From UBA7672 sp038326205 (GTDB taxonomy: Bacteria > Pseudomonadota > Alphaproteobacteria > Caulobacterales > Hyphomonadaceae): a DNA stretch of 64,000 nt. The translations under genes and the position numbers were made by a program. The stretch lies in assembly GCA_038326205.1 (NCBI GenBank), contig JBBQJV010000015.1:1-64000 (forward strand). The letters are read 5' to 3'. The notes under the pieces are model-generated. The model was given only the letters and a program-made list of their open reading frames with translations, made no database searches and had not been told where the DNA came from. Positions 1-8,093 of the stretch are shown in pieces (position 1 is the first letter of the stretch; each line of letters begins with the position of its first letter).

Positions 1-131
1 CCGTTGTCACGCGCGCTCGACACTTTGAAGCCGGTCGAGATCCTGTTCTGGACCTGCGTCAGTTCTTTGTTTGTTGCGTTGAGGGATTGGAGCGCGACAG
101 ACGCGCCATAGTTTGAGTTCACGCTGAGCAT
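1..131 (-). CDS. flagellin, N-terminal part (truncated by window edge)
   Basis: The reverse strand from an ATG at 131 encodes a flagellin N-terminus: it starts MLSVNSNYGA and continues with the family pattern LQSLNATNKEL and a QNRISTGFKV block. This is the D0/D1 coiled-coil region that packs in the filament core. About 43 residues are visible before the window ends. A GGAG Shine-Dalgarno (141-144, complement) precedes the start by nine bases. It lies downstream of flbT and flaF on the same strand, the proteins that control flagellin translation and export. The leader between 132 and 200 carries two hairpins, listed separately. Flagellin identity is certain; the paralogue cannot be told from this fragment. 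Confidence 0.93.
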   Translation of the reverse strand, partial: MLSVNSNYGASVALQSLNATNKELTQVQNRISTGFKVSSARDN

Positions 132-159
132 GACACACGTCTCCATTCTGGGCCGAAGA

Positions 160-196
160 CCGATCGTTTTGATCGGCCGCTGGCGCGTTTTGCGCC
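160..196 (-). promoter_or_regulatory. flagellin mRNA leader with two tandem hairpins
   Basis: Read on the minus strand, the untranslated region ahead of the flagellin gene contains two successive perfect hairpins: GGCGC-AAAAC-GCGCC (196-182) and CCGATC-AAAAC-GATCGG (176-160). The stems differ but the five-base loops are identical. They end about 15 bases before the ribosome-binding site. In Caulobacter crescentus FlbT acts through the 5' leader of fljK flagellin mRNA to lower its translation and stability, so these hairpins are natural candidates for a FlbT-responsive element. The structure is seen directly; its role is inference. Confidence 0.6.
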
Positions 197-315
197 GGCA
201 TGGGTCCCTTATGACGGAGAGGTCTTAATTAGAGGTGTGATTGCGCAGACAAAAGTACTTCGAAAACCCTAACCAAAACCGCGTGGTAAACGCCCGGTAA
301 AGCCGGTTTACAAGA

Positions 316-693
316 TCAGGATTCAGCGCCGGCGATGGCGGTCTGGGCGGGCGACAGGCCCTGCATGATCGAGCGGTTGATTTCGATCAGGATCTCAAGC
401 GGGGCGCCGTTGCGCATGACCGCGCTGGAGTGGCGGTTCACGAAGATCGACAGGGAGATGATCTGGGCGCGCAGGCCCTGCGGCAACTGGTTTCCTTCGG
501 CCGCACAGTCGGAGGCCAGCAGCGACCACAGGCGACGGTTGGCCGCCAGAGCTTCGGCGCGGCGGCCGACTTCATCCACTGGCAGGCTGGAGGCGTCGAT
601 CAGGCCGCGCGTCGCCTGGGCAAAGGCGCGATACTCGGTCTGACGCGGGCCTTCAGTCTTCCTCGCTGCGTTCTGGTAGGCCTGAATCGACAT
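316..693 (-). CDS. flaF: flagellar biosynthesis regulator FlaF
   Basis: A 125-residue protein starting MSIQAYQNAARKT that fits the FlaF family over its whole length (typical size about 115-125 residues). The family signature NRRLWSLLASDCA is around residues 52-64. FlaF is needed for flagellin synthesis or secretion in alphaproteobacteria and works in opposition to FlbT; in Caulobacter it acts as a flagellin chaperone or activator. Its ATG lies inside the end of flbT (41-bp overlap), so the two are translationally coupled. The flagellin gene follows after about 185 bp. Confidence 0.93.
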   Translation of the reverse strand: MSIQAYQNAARKTEGPRQTEYRAFAQATRGLIDASSLPVDEVGRRAEALAANRRLWSLLASDCAAEGNQLPQGLRAQIISLSIFVNRHSSAVMRNGAPLEILIEINRSIMQGLSPAQTAIAGAES

Positions 694-1078
694 TGCCGAG
701 CAATCCCTGTTCGTAGGTGAGTAGTTTCCGGCACCTTGTCAGCGCCTTGTAGTAATCCGCCCCGGCGACTTCCCTCGACAGCGAGACACATTCTCTGAGC
801 ACGTCGGTCGACCGGATTGCGCCCATGAACTCGTTCAGCCGCATGACAAACTCATCGTAGAATTTGTTGGCGTCGGAAGGGTCCAGATACATCATCATGA
901 TCGGGAAATAGATGCGCCGGGCCGGGGTGTTCGCCTCTTCCGGCTGGATGATGTCCTTTTCCCGAAGGATGGAGGCCTTGTTCTGGAGGAGCAGCACCGC
1001 GCGACGGTCGCCGTTCTGGAGGACCGCCCCGTTGACCACGAAGCGTTCGCCCGGCTTGAGCGACAGTTTGAGCGGCAT
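653..1078 (-). CDS. flbT: flagellin mRNA regulator FlbT
   Basis: The protein starts MPLKLSLKPGERF, the standard FlbT N-terminus, and has about 141 residues. An upstream in-frame start at 1099 would add seven residues not found in the family, so 1078 is preferred. Family features seen are KPGERFVVNGAV near the start, the internal IYFPIMMMYLDP block and the YKALTRCRKLL helix. FlbT represses flagellin translation post-transcriptionally when the hook-basal body is incomplete. It is the first gene of a flbT-flaF pair upstream of a flagellin gene, matching the Caulobacter arrangement. Confidence 0.93.
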   Translation of the reverse strand: MPLKLSLKPGERFVVNGAVLQNGDRRAVLLLQNKASILREKDIIQPEEANTPARRIYFPIMMMYLDPSDANKFYDEFVMRLNEFMGAIRSTDVLRECVSLSREVAGADYYKALTRCRKLLTYEQGLLGNVDSGLPERSEED

Positions 1079-1258
1079 CAATTCCTCCCGGCCGGGCAAG
1101 AGCCCCGGAATCGTTCCGGAGTCTGGACGCGGCCGAACCCCCGGTCTAGCCGCTGTTCCTTAAGTTTTGCTTGTGGGCGGGTAAGGCGGCGGCGCCCTAT
1201 TCCCTCTCCCGCTCAAATCCGCTCTAACCGTAATGATCGTTCCAGACGGGGTTTGCCG

Positions 1259-2119
<861 letters not shown>

Positions 2120-2150
2120 GGACTGAACCAGCCAACCTCGGGGGCATACA

Positions 2151-2819
2151 ATGAGCGTGATGAATGTGGTCCGCATCGCCAAGCTGCTGGCGCTGCTGGC
2201 GTTCGTGCTGCCGTGGGCGGCGGTGTCCTGCCAGGATGTCGATGTGGCGACGGCCTCGGGCATCGAGCTGATCCAGGGCACTATGACCAAGAACCCTCAA
2301 GCCGACAAACAGCTTAGCCGGCAGATGGGATCGGCCTTCGGAGCAGCCCCCAAGCAGGATGACATGGGCATGGGCGGGGCTGCGTCCGGCATGGACGGGC
2401 CAGCCGTGGAACTTGGCGTCAATGTCTTCGGTATCGCGGCGGCGGCCGTCATCGTCATCGGCCTCCTCCTCAGCTTTATCGGCAAGGGTCCGAAGACGGC
2501 GCGCAATGTCGTGGTGACCAGCCTGCTCGGCCTTGCGCTGTGCTTCGGCACAGTCTGGTGGTGGAAGGAACAGGTTAAGGGCAAGTCGAACGAGGACGAT
2601 GGCAGAGGCAGCAGGGCGGAGTCTCCGTTCGGCGACACCGGGTTTGGCGGCGGCGGCATGGGCGCGATGGGTCAGGGCATGATCGACCAGATGCTGCAGG
2701 AACGGTTCGGCTACTGGATCGCGCTGTCGGCTCTGGCCGTTGCAGCGGGCGCTGGCGCGATCGGCATGGCGGGTGGAGCGGGCGCGGCAAAACCCGAAAC
2801 CGCGCCGCCGGCAGCCTGA
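2151..2819 (+). CDS. membrane protein of unknown function
   Basis: A 222-residue protein not recognised as a named family. The first 25 residues form a hydrophobic segment (KLLALLAFVLPWAAVSCQ) that looks like a signal anchor. There are further membrane segments around residues 95-113, 122-135 and 185-206. Between them are two Gly/Met-rich linkers, including GFGGGGMGAMGQGM, suggesting low-complexity loops. It follows the MoxR ATPase by about 30 bp on the same strand and may be co-transcribed with it, so it is a possible client or partner. ATG at 2160 is an alternative start. Confidence 0.6.
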   Translation: MSVMNVVRIAKLLALLAFVLPWAAVSCQDVDVATASGIELIQGTMTKNPQADKQLSRQMGSAFGAAPKQDDMGMGGAASGMDGPAVELGVNVFGIAAAAVIVIGLLLSFIGKGPKTARNVVVTSLLGLALCFGTVWWWKEQVKGKSNEDDGRGSRAESPFGDTGFGGGGMGAMGQGMIDQMLQERFGYWIALSALAVAAGAGAIGMAGGAGAAKPETAPPAA

Positions 2820-3248
2820 CGCACGCGCGTGCGGCCTCAGACGCGGATGCGCCGGGGCGGATCGGGCTGATTTTCTGAATTGAAGGGGGATGAGCGGCGG
2901 TCGGCGACAACGGTGGCTGCCCGCTTCGTCTCGCGACGCAGACGTCGCGATCTAACCCCCAGTGCTGCGCACGGAGAGAGAAAAAAAGAACGGTGCTGCT
3001 TTCCTCCATCGGCGAAGCCGGGGGATGGTCGGCGCTCTACGCTCTGACGACCGAGATTCTTCGGTCGAGCCCGAGAGGCACTCCTCCGGGGGGTATGGTG
3101 AGGGGCCCGCTACCCCGCCTGCCAAAAAACGCGGCAAAATGAACGCGGAAACCTCGCATTTTACCCTCCCCAAGGGGACGCAACGGCGCTACACAACGCC
3201 CAAATTCAAGGCTCGCCCGACGGGCGAACAGATCGACCTGGAGACCTC
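2820..3248. other. 429-bp intergenic region with clustered hairpins; possible structured RNA or 5' leader of sucB
   Basis: No convincing protein gene. Several inverted repeats are packed between 3006 and 3116: CCATC/GATGG enclosing GGC-GAA-GCC (3006-3028), GACCGA/TCGGTC with a six-base loop (3049-3066), and GGGGTA/TACCCC (3090-3116). A run of seven A (2981-2987) would be a T-tract on the minus strand. This could be a structured leader of sucB, a small RNA on either strand, or a decayed repeat. It did not match the core motifs I know of 4.5S RNA, RNase P RNA or tmRNA. Confidence 0.35.
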
Positions 3249-4469
3249 ATGGACATCAAGGTGCCCGCGATGGGCGAGAGCGTGACCGAGGGTACGCTCG
3301 CCAACTGGCTTGTTAAACCGGGCCAGACCGTGAAGCAGGACGATCCGATCGCCGAAATCGAGACCGACAAGGTGGCCATTGAAGTGCCTGCGCCGGCCGC
3401 CGGGGTGATCTCCGAGCAGCTGATCAAGGAAGGCGAGACCGTCCAGATCGGCACGATCATCGCGCGCCTGAACGAGGGCGCCACGGGATCTGCAGCCCCT
3501 GCCGCACCAGCAGCCAAGCCCGCCGCTTCAGCCAAGCCTGCCGCCGCGGCCGCCCCTGCCCCCACGACGTCCCGCGCGACCGACAAGGTTGCCCCCTCGG
3601 TCGGTCGCATCGCTGCTGAGAACGGCTTGAACGCCGCCGACATCCCCGGCACCGGGCGCGGCGGCCGCGCCACCAAGGGCGACGCCCTCGCCTATGTCAC
3701 CTCGACCCCTTCGCCGGCCCCGGCTGCTGCGCGCGCGCCCGAACCGGTGCATACGCCGCGCGACCTTGGACCGCGCGAAGAGCGCGTGAAGATGACCCGC
3801 CTGCGCCAGACCATCGCGCGCCGCCTGAAGGAGGCGCAGAACACCGCTGCCATGCTGACGACGTTCAACGATGTCGACATGTCGGAAGTGATGGAGCTGC
3901 GGAAACGCCACAAGGAAGCCTTCGAGAAGAAGCACGGCGTGAAGCTGGGCTTCATGGGGTTCTTCGTGCGCGCCGTCGTTGCTGCCCTGAAAGAGATCCC
4001 GTCGGTCAACGCCGAGATCGATGGCACAGATATCATCTACAAGAATTTTTACAACGTCTCGGTAGCGGTCGGTACGGACAAGGGGCTCGTGGTTCCCGTC
4101 GTGCGTGACGCCGACACGCTGTCGCTGGCGGGCATCGAAGCAGAGATCGGCCGCCTCGGCGCGCTGGCTCGCGATGGCAAGCTCGCGATGGAAGACATGC
4201 AGGGCGGCACGTTCACGATCACCAATGGCGGCGTCTATGGCTCGCTGATGTCCACGCCGATCCTGAACCCGCCACAGTCCGGCGTGCTGGGCATGCACCG
4301 CATCGAAGAGCGTCCCGTTGTCGTTGACGGCAAGATCGTCGCACGGCCGATGATGTATCTGGCGCTGAGCTATGATCACCGGCTCGTGGACGGCAAGGAG
4401 GCGGTAACATTCCTTGTCCGCCTGAAGGAAGCGCTGGAAGATCCCGAGCGCCTGCTGCTCGACCTCTAG
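3249..4469 (+). CDS. sucB: dihydrolipoyllysine succinyltransferase, E2 of 2-oxoglutarate dehydrogenase
   Basis: A 406-residue E2 enzyme that passes the succinyl group from lipoyl-lysine to CoA. The N-terminal lipoyl domain carries the modified Lys41 in ETDKVAIEV. An Ala/Pro-rich linker (about 80-110) leads to the peripheral subunit-binding domain (VGRIAAENGLNAADIPGTGRGG). The catalytic acyltransferase domain ends with SYDHRLVDGKE, giving His377 and Asp381. The KAB domain order and the MDIKVPAMGESVTEG start mark the succinyl- rather than acetyl-transferase. In many alphaproteobacteria sucB directly follows sucA; here sucA is about 4 kb away on the opposite strand. Confidence 0.96.
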   Translation: MDIKVPAMGESVTEGTLANWLVKPGQTVKQDDPIAEIETDKVAIEVPAPAAGVISEQLIKEGETVQIGTIIARLNEGATGSAAPAAPAAKPAASAKPAAAAAPAPTTSRATDKVAPSVGRIAAENGLNAADIPGTGRGGRATKGDALAYVTSTPSPAPAAARAPEPVHTPRDLGPREERVKMTRLRQTIARRLKEAQNTAAMLTTFNDVDMSEVMELRKRHKEAFEKKHGVKLGFMGFFVRAVVAALKEIPSVNAEIDGTDIIYKNFYNVSVAVGTDKGLVVPVVRDADTLSLAGIEAEIGRLGALARDGKLAMEDMQGGTFTITNGGVYGSLMSTPILNPPQSGVLGMHRIEERPVVVDGKIVARPMMYLALSYDHRLVDGKEAVTFLVRLKEALEDPERLLLDL

Positions 4470-4481
4470 GGCTAACAAGCG

Positions 4482-4976
4482 TTGGGCGTGCTTGATGCTA
4501 CCATCAATGCGAGCCTCCCATGGATCATCCGTCTTGCCGGCCTGTTCTGGCTGTTCGGCAGCTTCATGCTGTTCCGGCAGATCCGAAGCGAGATGGCGCT
4601 CGACCGCATGACGGCGATGATTGGTAAGGCGTCCGGCGCGCCTGAGGCCAGGTCCAGGGCCGAGACAGCAGACGAACGCTGGATCGATCGCGATGATGCG
4701 GCGCGGCGGGGATGGATCGCCGGGCAAGCGGTTGTGCTGATGGCGACGGCGGTCGCGATGATCCTGACGCACCGGTTCGCGGCGTGGATGACCGCGTTTC
4801 TGGTTGTCGGACAGGGCGCTTACTTCTTCTGGCGCGAATGGGCGGCGCGGCGCGCGCCGACGGCCGAAGCTGCAGCGCATGCACGGCCGAGCGTGGCGAC
4901 GGTCAATGCAGGGTGGGTGTCGCTGGCGGTCGCGATGCTTGTGTGGACGGCGGCTTTCCGGAATCTGTTGAATTGA
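4482..4976 (+). CDS. small membrane protein between sucB and lpdA
   Basis: A 164-residue protein with an N-terminal hydrophobic segment (ASLPWIIRLAGLFWLFGSFMLF), a charged middle around residues 45-80 containing RSRAETADERWIDRDDAARRGW, and three further hydrophobic stretches. The start is a TTG at 4482 or a GTG at 4488; no ATG fits. It begins 13 bp after the sucB stop and is probably co-transcribed. I do not recognise the family; coding is supported by codon pattern and hydrophobic periodicity. Confidence 0.6.
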   Translation: MGVLDATINASLPWIIRLAGLFWLFGSFMLFRQIRSEMALDRMTAMIGKASGAPEARSRAETADERWIDRDDAARRGWIAGQAVVLMATAVAMILTHRFAAWMTAFLVVGQGAYFFWREWAARRAPTAEAAAHARPSVATVNAGWVSLAVAMLVWTAAFRNLLN

Positions 4977-5071
4977 ACCGATCGCCAGCGGCCCTCATTA
5001 GTCATCCCCTGCTAGCTTCCAAGCTTGTTATGGAAATGGAGCGGCTGACGCGAAAGCGGGCCTGAACCGGC

Positions 5072-5506
5072 ATGCGGCGCCTTTTCGCGATATTGCTGAT
5101 CACAGCTTCAGGCTGGTTGCTGCACCAGACCGTGGGAGATCATCTTGGCGGCGCAGGTCCCTCGTTCTGGCCCCAGCTTGTAGGCCAGGCTGACAAGCCC
5201 GCTTTCATGGCGCCCGTTATCGGCGGACTGCTGTGCATGCTGGGCGGGCTGATCGTGTTCTTCAACGGCCCGGGTGGGGCGGCGCTGGCCATGATCGGCG
5301 GATTGGCGGTGGCGGGTTTCACGCTAACGCTAAAACAGACCTTCGACCTCGACCACATCCTCGACAGCGAGCTGGCAGTGGGCGCCACCATGTTGATGCT
5401 GGCAGCGATGACGGCCTCCATAACCCGCGTCACCGAACGGTCGCGCAAGGCTGCTGCACACGAAGTTTCCGAACGCATTCATTCATCGGGCCGGCGCATT
5501 TATTGA
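5072..5506 (+). CDS. small integral membrane protein
   Basis: A 144-residue protein with a signal-anchor-like N-terminus (LFAILLITASGWLLHQ) and three more hydrophobic segments around residues 48-65, 68-85 and 103-118, followed by a basic cytoplasmic tail ending GRRIY. No enzymatic motif is visible. It sits in the same direction between sucB and lpdA, so it may ride on the dehydrogenase-complex transcript. Function unknown. Confidence 0.55.
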   Translation: MRRLFAILLITASGWLLHQTVGDHLGGAGPSFWPQLVGQADKPAFMAPVIGGLLCMLGGLIVFFNGPGGAALAMIGGLAVAGFTLTLKQTFDLDHILDSELAVGATMLMLAAMTASITRVTERSRKAAAHEVSERIHSSGRRIY

Positions 5507-5640
5507 TACCTGTACTGAAATCTGGCGCGCACGCCGACGCGAAAGCTGCCCCAATATTCCGTTTGTTGACCCCTTTGTTGACCATGGGGGCTGAGCGCGT
5601 ATAGCTCCCGCGACACGCGAGCCACAAACGAGACGGAACC

Positions 5641-7029
5641 ATGAGCGAGACCTTTGACGTCGTCATCATCGGCGGCGGCCCCGGCGGCTACAACTGCGCC
5701 ACCCGCTGCTCCCAGCTCGGTCTGAAAGTGGCGCTGATAGAGAAGAACGACAAGCTGGGCGGGACCTGCCTCAATGTCGGCTGCATCCCGTCGAAGGCCA
5801 TGCTGCACGCCTCCGAACTCTACGAGACGGCGAGCAAGGATTTCGAGGGCCTCGGCATCGAAGTGACCGGACTGAAGCTCAATCTCGAGAACATGCTGAA
5901 GCAGAAGTCCGAAGCCGTAAACGGGCTGACGGCTGGCGTCGCCTTCATCATGAAGAAGAACAAGGTGACCGTGTTCAACGGGGGTGGCCGCATCGACGGT
6001 CCGGGCCGCGTTGTCGTCGGTGATAAAGTTCTGGAAGCCACGAACATAGTGATCGCGACCGGCTCCGAGCCGACACCGCTGACCGGTGTGGAGATCGACG
6101 AGGAGCGCGTGGTGTCGTCGACTGGCGCGCTGTCGCTGAAGGCCGTGCCCAAGCGCATGATCGTGATCGGCGCCGGGATCATCGGGCTGGAGCTGGGATC
6201 GGTGTGGCATCGCCTTGGCGCGGAGGTGACGGTCGTCGAATATCTCGATCGCATCCTGCCGGGCGCCGATGGCGAGATCGCCAAACAGGCGCAGCGGATC
6301 TTTGCCAAGCAAGGCATCGCCTTCAAACTCGGCATGAAGGTGACGGGCGTCGAGAAGTTGAAATCGAAACTGAAACTGTCGATGCAGCCGGCGGCAGGCG
6401 GCGACGCCGAAACGCTGGACGCAGACGTCGTGCTGCTGGCGATCGGGCGGCGCCCCTTTACCGAAGGACTCGGCCTTGAGACGGTGGGCATCACGCCGGA
6501 CCGTCGCGGACAGATCGCCAACGAGCATTACAGGACCTCAGCGCCGGGCGTGTGGGTGGTGGGCGATGTGACCACTGGACCGATGCTGGCGCACAAGGCC
6601 GAGGACGAGGCCATGGCCTGCGCCGAGTTGATCGCGGGCAAGGCGGGGCATGTGAACTACGGCATCATTCCGGGCGTGGTTTATACCAAGCCGGAGATCG
6701 CCTGGGTCGGCAAAACCGAGGAAGAACTCAAGGCCGAGGGCCGCGCCTACAAGACGGGCAAGTTCCCGTTCATGGCCAACTCGCGCGCCAAGACCAATCA
6801 CGAGACAGATGGCTTCGTGAAAATCCTCGCGGACGCCACGACTGACGAAGTGCTGGGTGCGCATTTGATGGGCGTCAGTGTCGGGGAGTTGATCGGCGAG
6901 GTCTGCGTGGCGATGGAATTCGGCGCCTCCTCGGAAGACATCGCCCGCACCTGCCATGCTCACCCCACGCTGAGCGAAGCTGTGCGTCAAGCCGCCATGG
7001 CCGTCGAGGGCCGCACGACTCAGATGTAA
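5641..7029 (+). CDS. lpdA: dihydrolipoyl dehydrogenase (E3)
   Basis: A 462-residue flavoprotein disulfide reductase that reoxidises dihydrolipoamide with NAD+ for 2-oxo acid dehydrogenase complexes. The FAD-binding GGGPGGY motif is at residues 11-17 and the redox-active disulfide is Cys43/Cys48 in GGTCLNVGCIPSK. An NAD-binding GAGIIGLELG motif lies near residue 180, and the C-terminal HAHPTLSEA supplies the catalytic His of the partner subunit. Its position on the sucB strand suggests dedication to the 2-oxoglutarate dehydrogenase complex. The spacer from 5507 holds no visible gene. Confidence 0.96.
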   Translation: MSETFDVVIIGGGPGGYNCATRCSQLGLKVALIEKNDKLGGTCLNVGCIPSKAMLHASELYETASKDFEGLGIEVTGLKLNLENMLKQKSEAVNGLTAGVAFIMKKNKVTVFNGGGRIDGPGRVVVGDKVLEATNIVIATGSEPTPLTGVEIDEERVVSSTGALSLKAVPKRMIVIGAGIIGLELGSVWHRLGAEVTVVEYLDRILPGADGEIAKQAQRIFAKQGIAFKLGMKVTGVEKLKSKLKLSMQPAAGGDAETLDADVVLLAIGRRPFTEGLGLETVGITPDRRGQIANEHYRTSAPGVWVVGDVTTGPMLAHKAEDEAMACAELIAGKAGHVNYGIIPGVVYTKPEIAWVGKTEEELKAEGRAYKTGKFPFMANSRAKTNHETDGFVKILADATTDEVLGAHLMGVSVGELIGEVCVAMEFGASSEDIARTCHAHPTLSEAVRQAAMAVEGRTTQM

Positions 7030-7136
7030 TTCCAGGAGACCGCGTTACCTTAAGTCCCGAGCTGCGCGAGCAGCATGGTCACGCGCTGCAGTCTGTGTTT
7101 TGAACGCTTGGGGCTGGAGCGTCTGGAGGGAATCGA

Positions 7137-8063
7137 TTGAGCTCCGTGGAAAGTGCCGTAGGCGAGCTCGCGCTGGCGAAAGAGGCGGTGGCCGGCCGGT
7201 TGCGTGGGATAGACCCCGCGAACTTTCAGGCCCTGCGGCAGGCGTATGACGCCTTTGCCGCCAAGGACCCGACGCCGCTGATCGCGACAGAATCTGAAAT
7301 CCAGCTCAATGGCGTGGCATGCCTCGGCCTGCTGCCTCAGGGCGGCAGCGGCGATCATGTGATCCTGTGGTGCCACGGGGGCGGCTTCACCATGGGGTCG
7401 TCACGATCGCACCGGGGACTCGCAGCCCAGGTGGCGGGATACGCCAAGTCGGGCACGATCATTCCCGACTATCGTCTCGCACCCGAGCATCGCCACCCGG
7501 CAGCAGTCGACGATTGTGTTTCAGCGTATATGGGCGTGCTCGGCGAGAGCATGAAAGCCGACAATGTGATCATCGCTGGGGATTCAGCCGGCGGTGCGCT
7601 GGCGATGGCGACGCTGCTGCGGTTGAAGCAACAGGGAGCCGCGCTGCCTGCGGGACTGATCCTGCTGTCGCCGTGGGTGGACCTCGGCAATAAGGGCTGG
7701 AGCCATTCGGCAAATGCCAAGCGCGATCCGCTCCTGACAAGCAATGGCCTCGCGACGCGCGCGAAGGAATATTTCGGCGGCGCGGGACAGCTACCGATCC
7801 TCGAGGCTGACCTAAGCGGATTGCCGCCGACCTTCATCCAGACCGGACAGGCAGAGATCCTGATGTCGGATTCAACTGCGCTCGCCGAACGGCTTGGCGC
7901 AGCTGGCGTGCCCGTGACGCTGGAGATCTGGCCGGAGATGTTCCACGTGTTCCAGAGTCGCTATGCAACGCTGTCGAACGGGCGAGATGCCGTGCGACGG
8001 CTCGGCCTCTGGGCGGCGCAGCACATGGGGATCAACCTGCGGAAAGCCCCGGAAGCAAGCTGA
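7137..8063 (+). CDS. alpha/beta hydrolase of the hormone-sensitive-lipase (HSL) family
   Basis: A 308-residue esterase/lipase-like protein. The oxyanion-hole motif CHGGGFTMGS (around residue 80), the nucleophile motif GDSAGGAL (Ser near residue 150) and a late EMFHVFQ segment with the catalytic His define the HSL/bacterial esterase IV family; the acid is probably the Asp/Glu upstream of WPEMFH. The start is TTG at 7137, supported by a GGAGGG Shine-Dalgarno at 7125-7130; no ATG is suitably placed. It follows lpdA by about 107 bp and converges on sucA. The substrate is unknown, probably a short-chain ester. Confidence 0.85.
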   Translation: MSSVESAVGELALAKEAVAGRLRGIDPANFQALRQAYDAFAAKDPTPLIATESEIQLNGVACLGLLPQGGSGDHVILWCHGGGFTMGSSRSHRGLAAQVAGYAKSGTIIPDYRLAPEHRHPAAVDDCVSAYMGVLGESMKADNVIIAGDSAGGALAMATLLRLKQQGAALPAGLILLSPWVDLGNKGWSHSANAKRDPLLTSNGLATRAKEYFGGAGQLPILEADLSGLPPTFIQTGQAEILMSDSTALAERLGAAGVPVTLEIWPEMFHVFQSRYATLSNGRDAVRRLGLWAAQHMGINLRKAPEAS

Positions 8064-8093
8064 AACGACGCGCGCGTGCTCTGAGGGACGCGC

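Noticed and set aside
201..315. Sigma-54 promoter for the flagellin gene
   Set aside because: I looked for TGGC-N8-TGC type motifs on the minus strand and found no convincing match.
2981..3028. 4.5S RNA, tmRNA or RNase P RNA in the sucB upstream region
   Set aside because: The conserved core motifs of these RNAs were not found on either strand.
2962..3285. 107-residue frame overlapping the sucB start
   Set aside because: Composition is Arg/Ser-rich without motifs, and it spans the hairpin region and the sucB start in another frame.
3528..4880. 450-residue open frame on the minus strand
   Set aside because: Antisense to sucB and the next gene; composition is that of a shadow.
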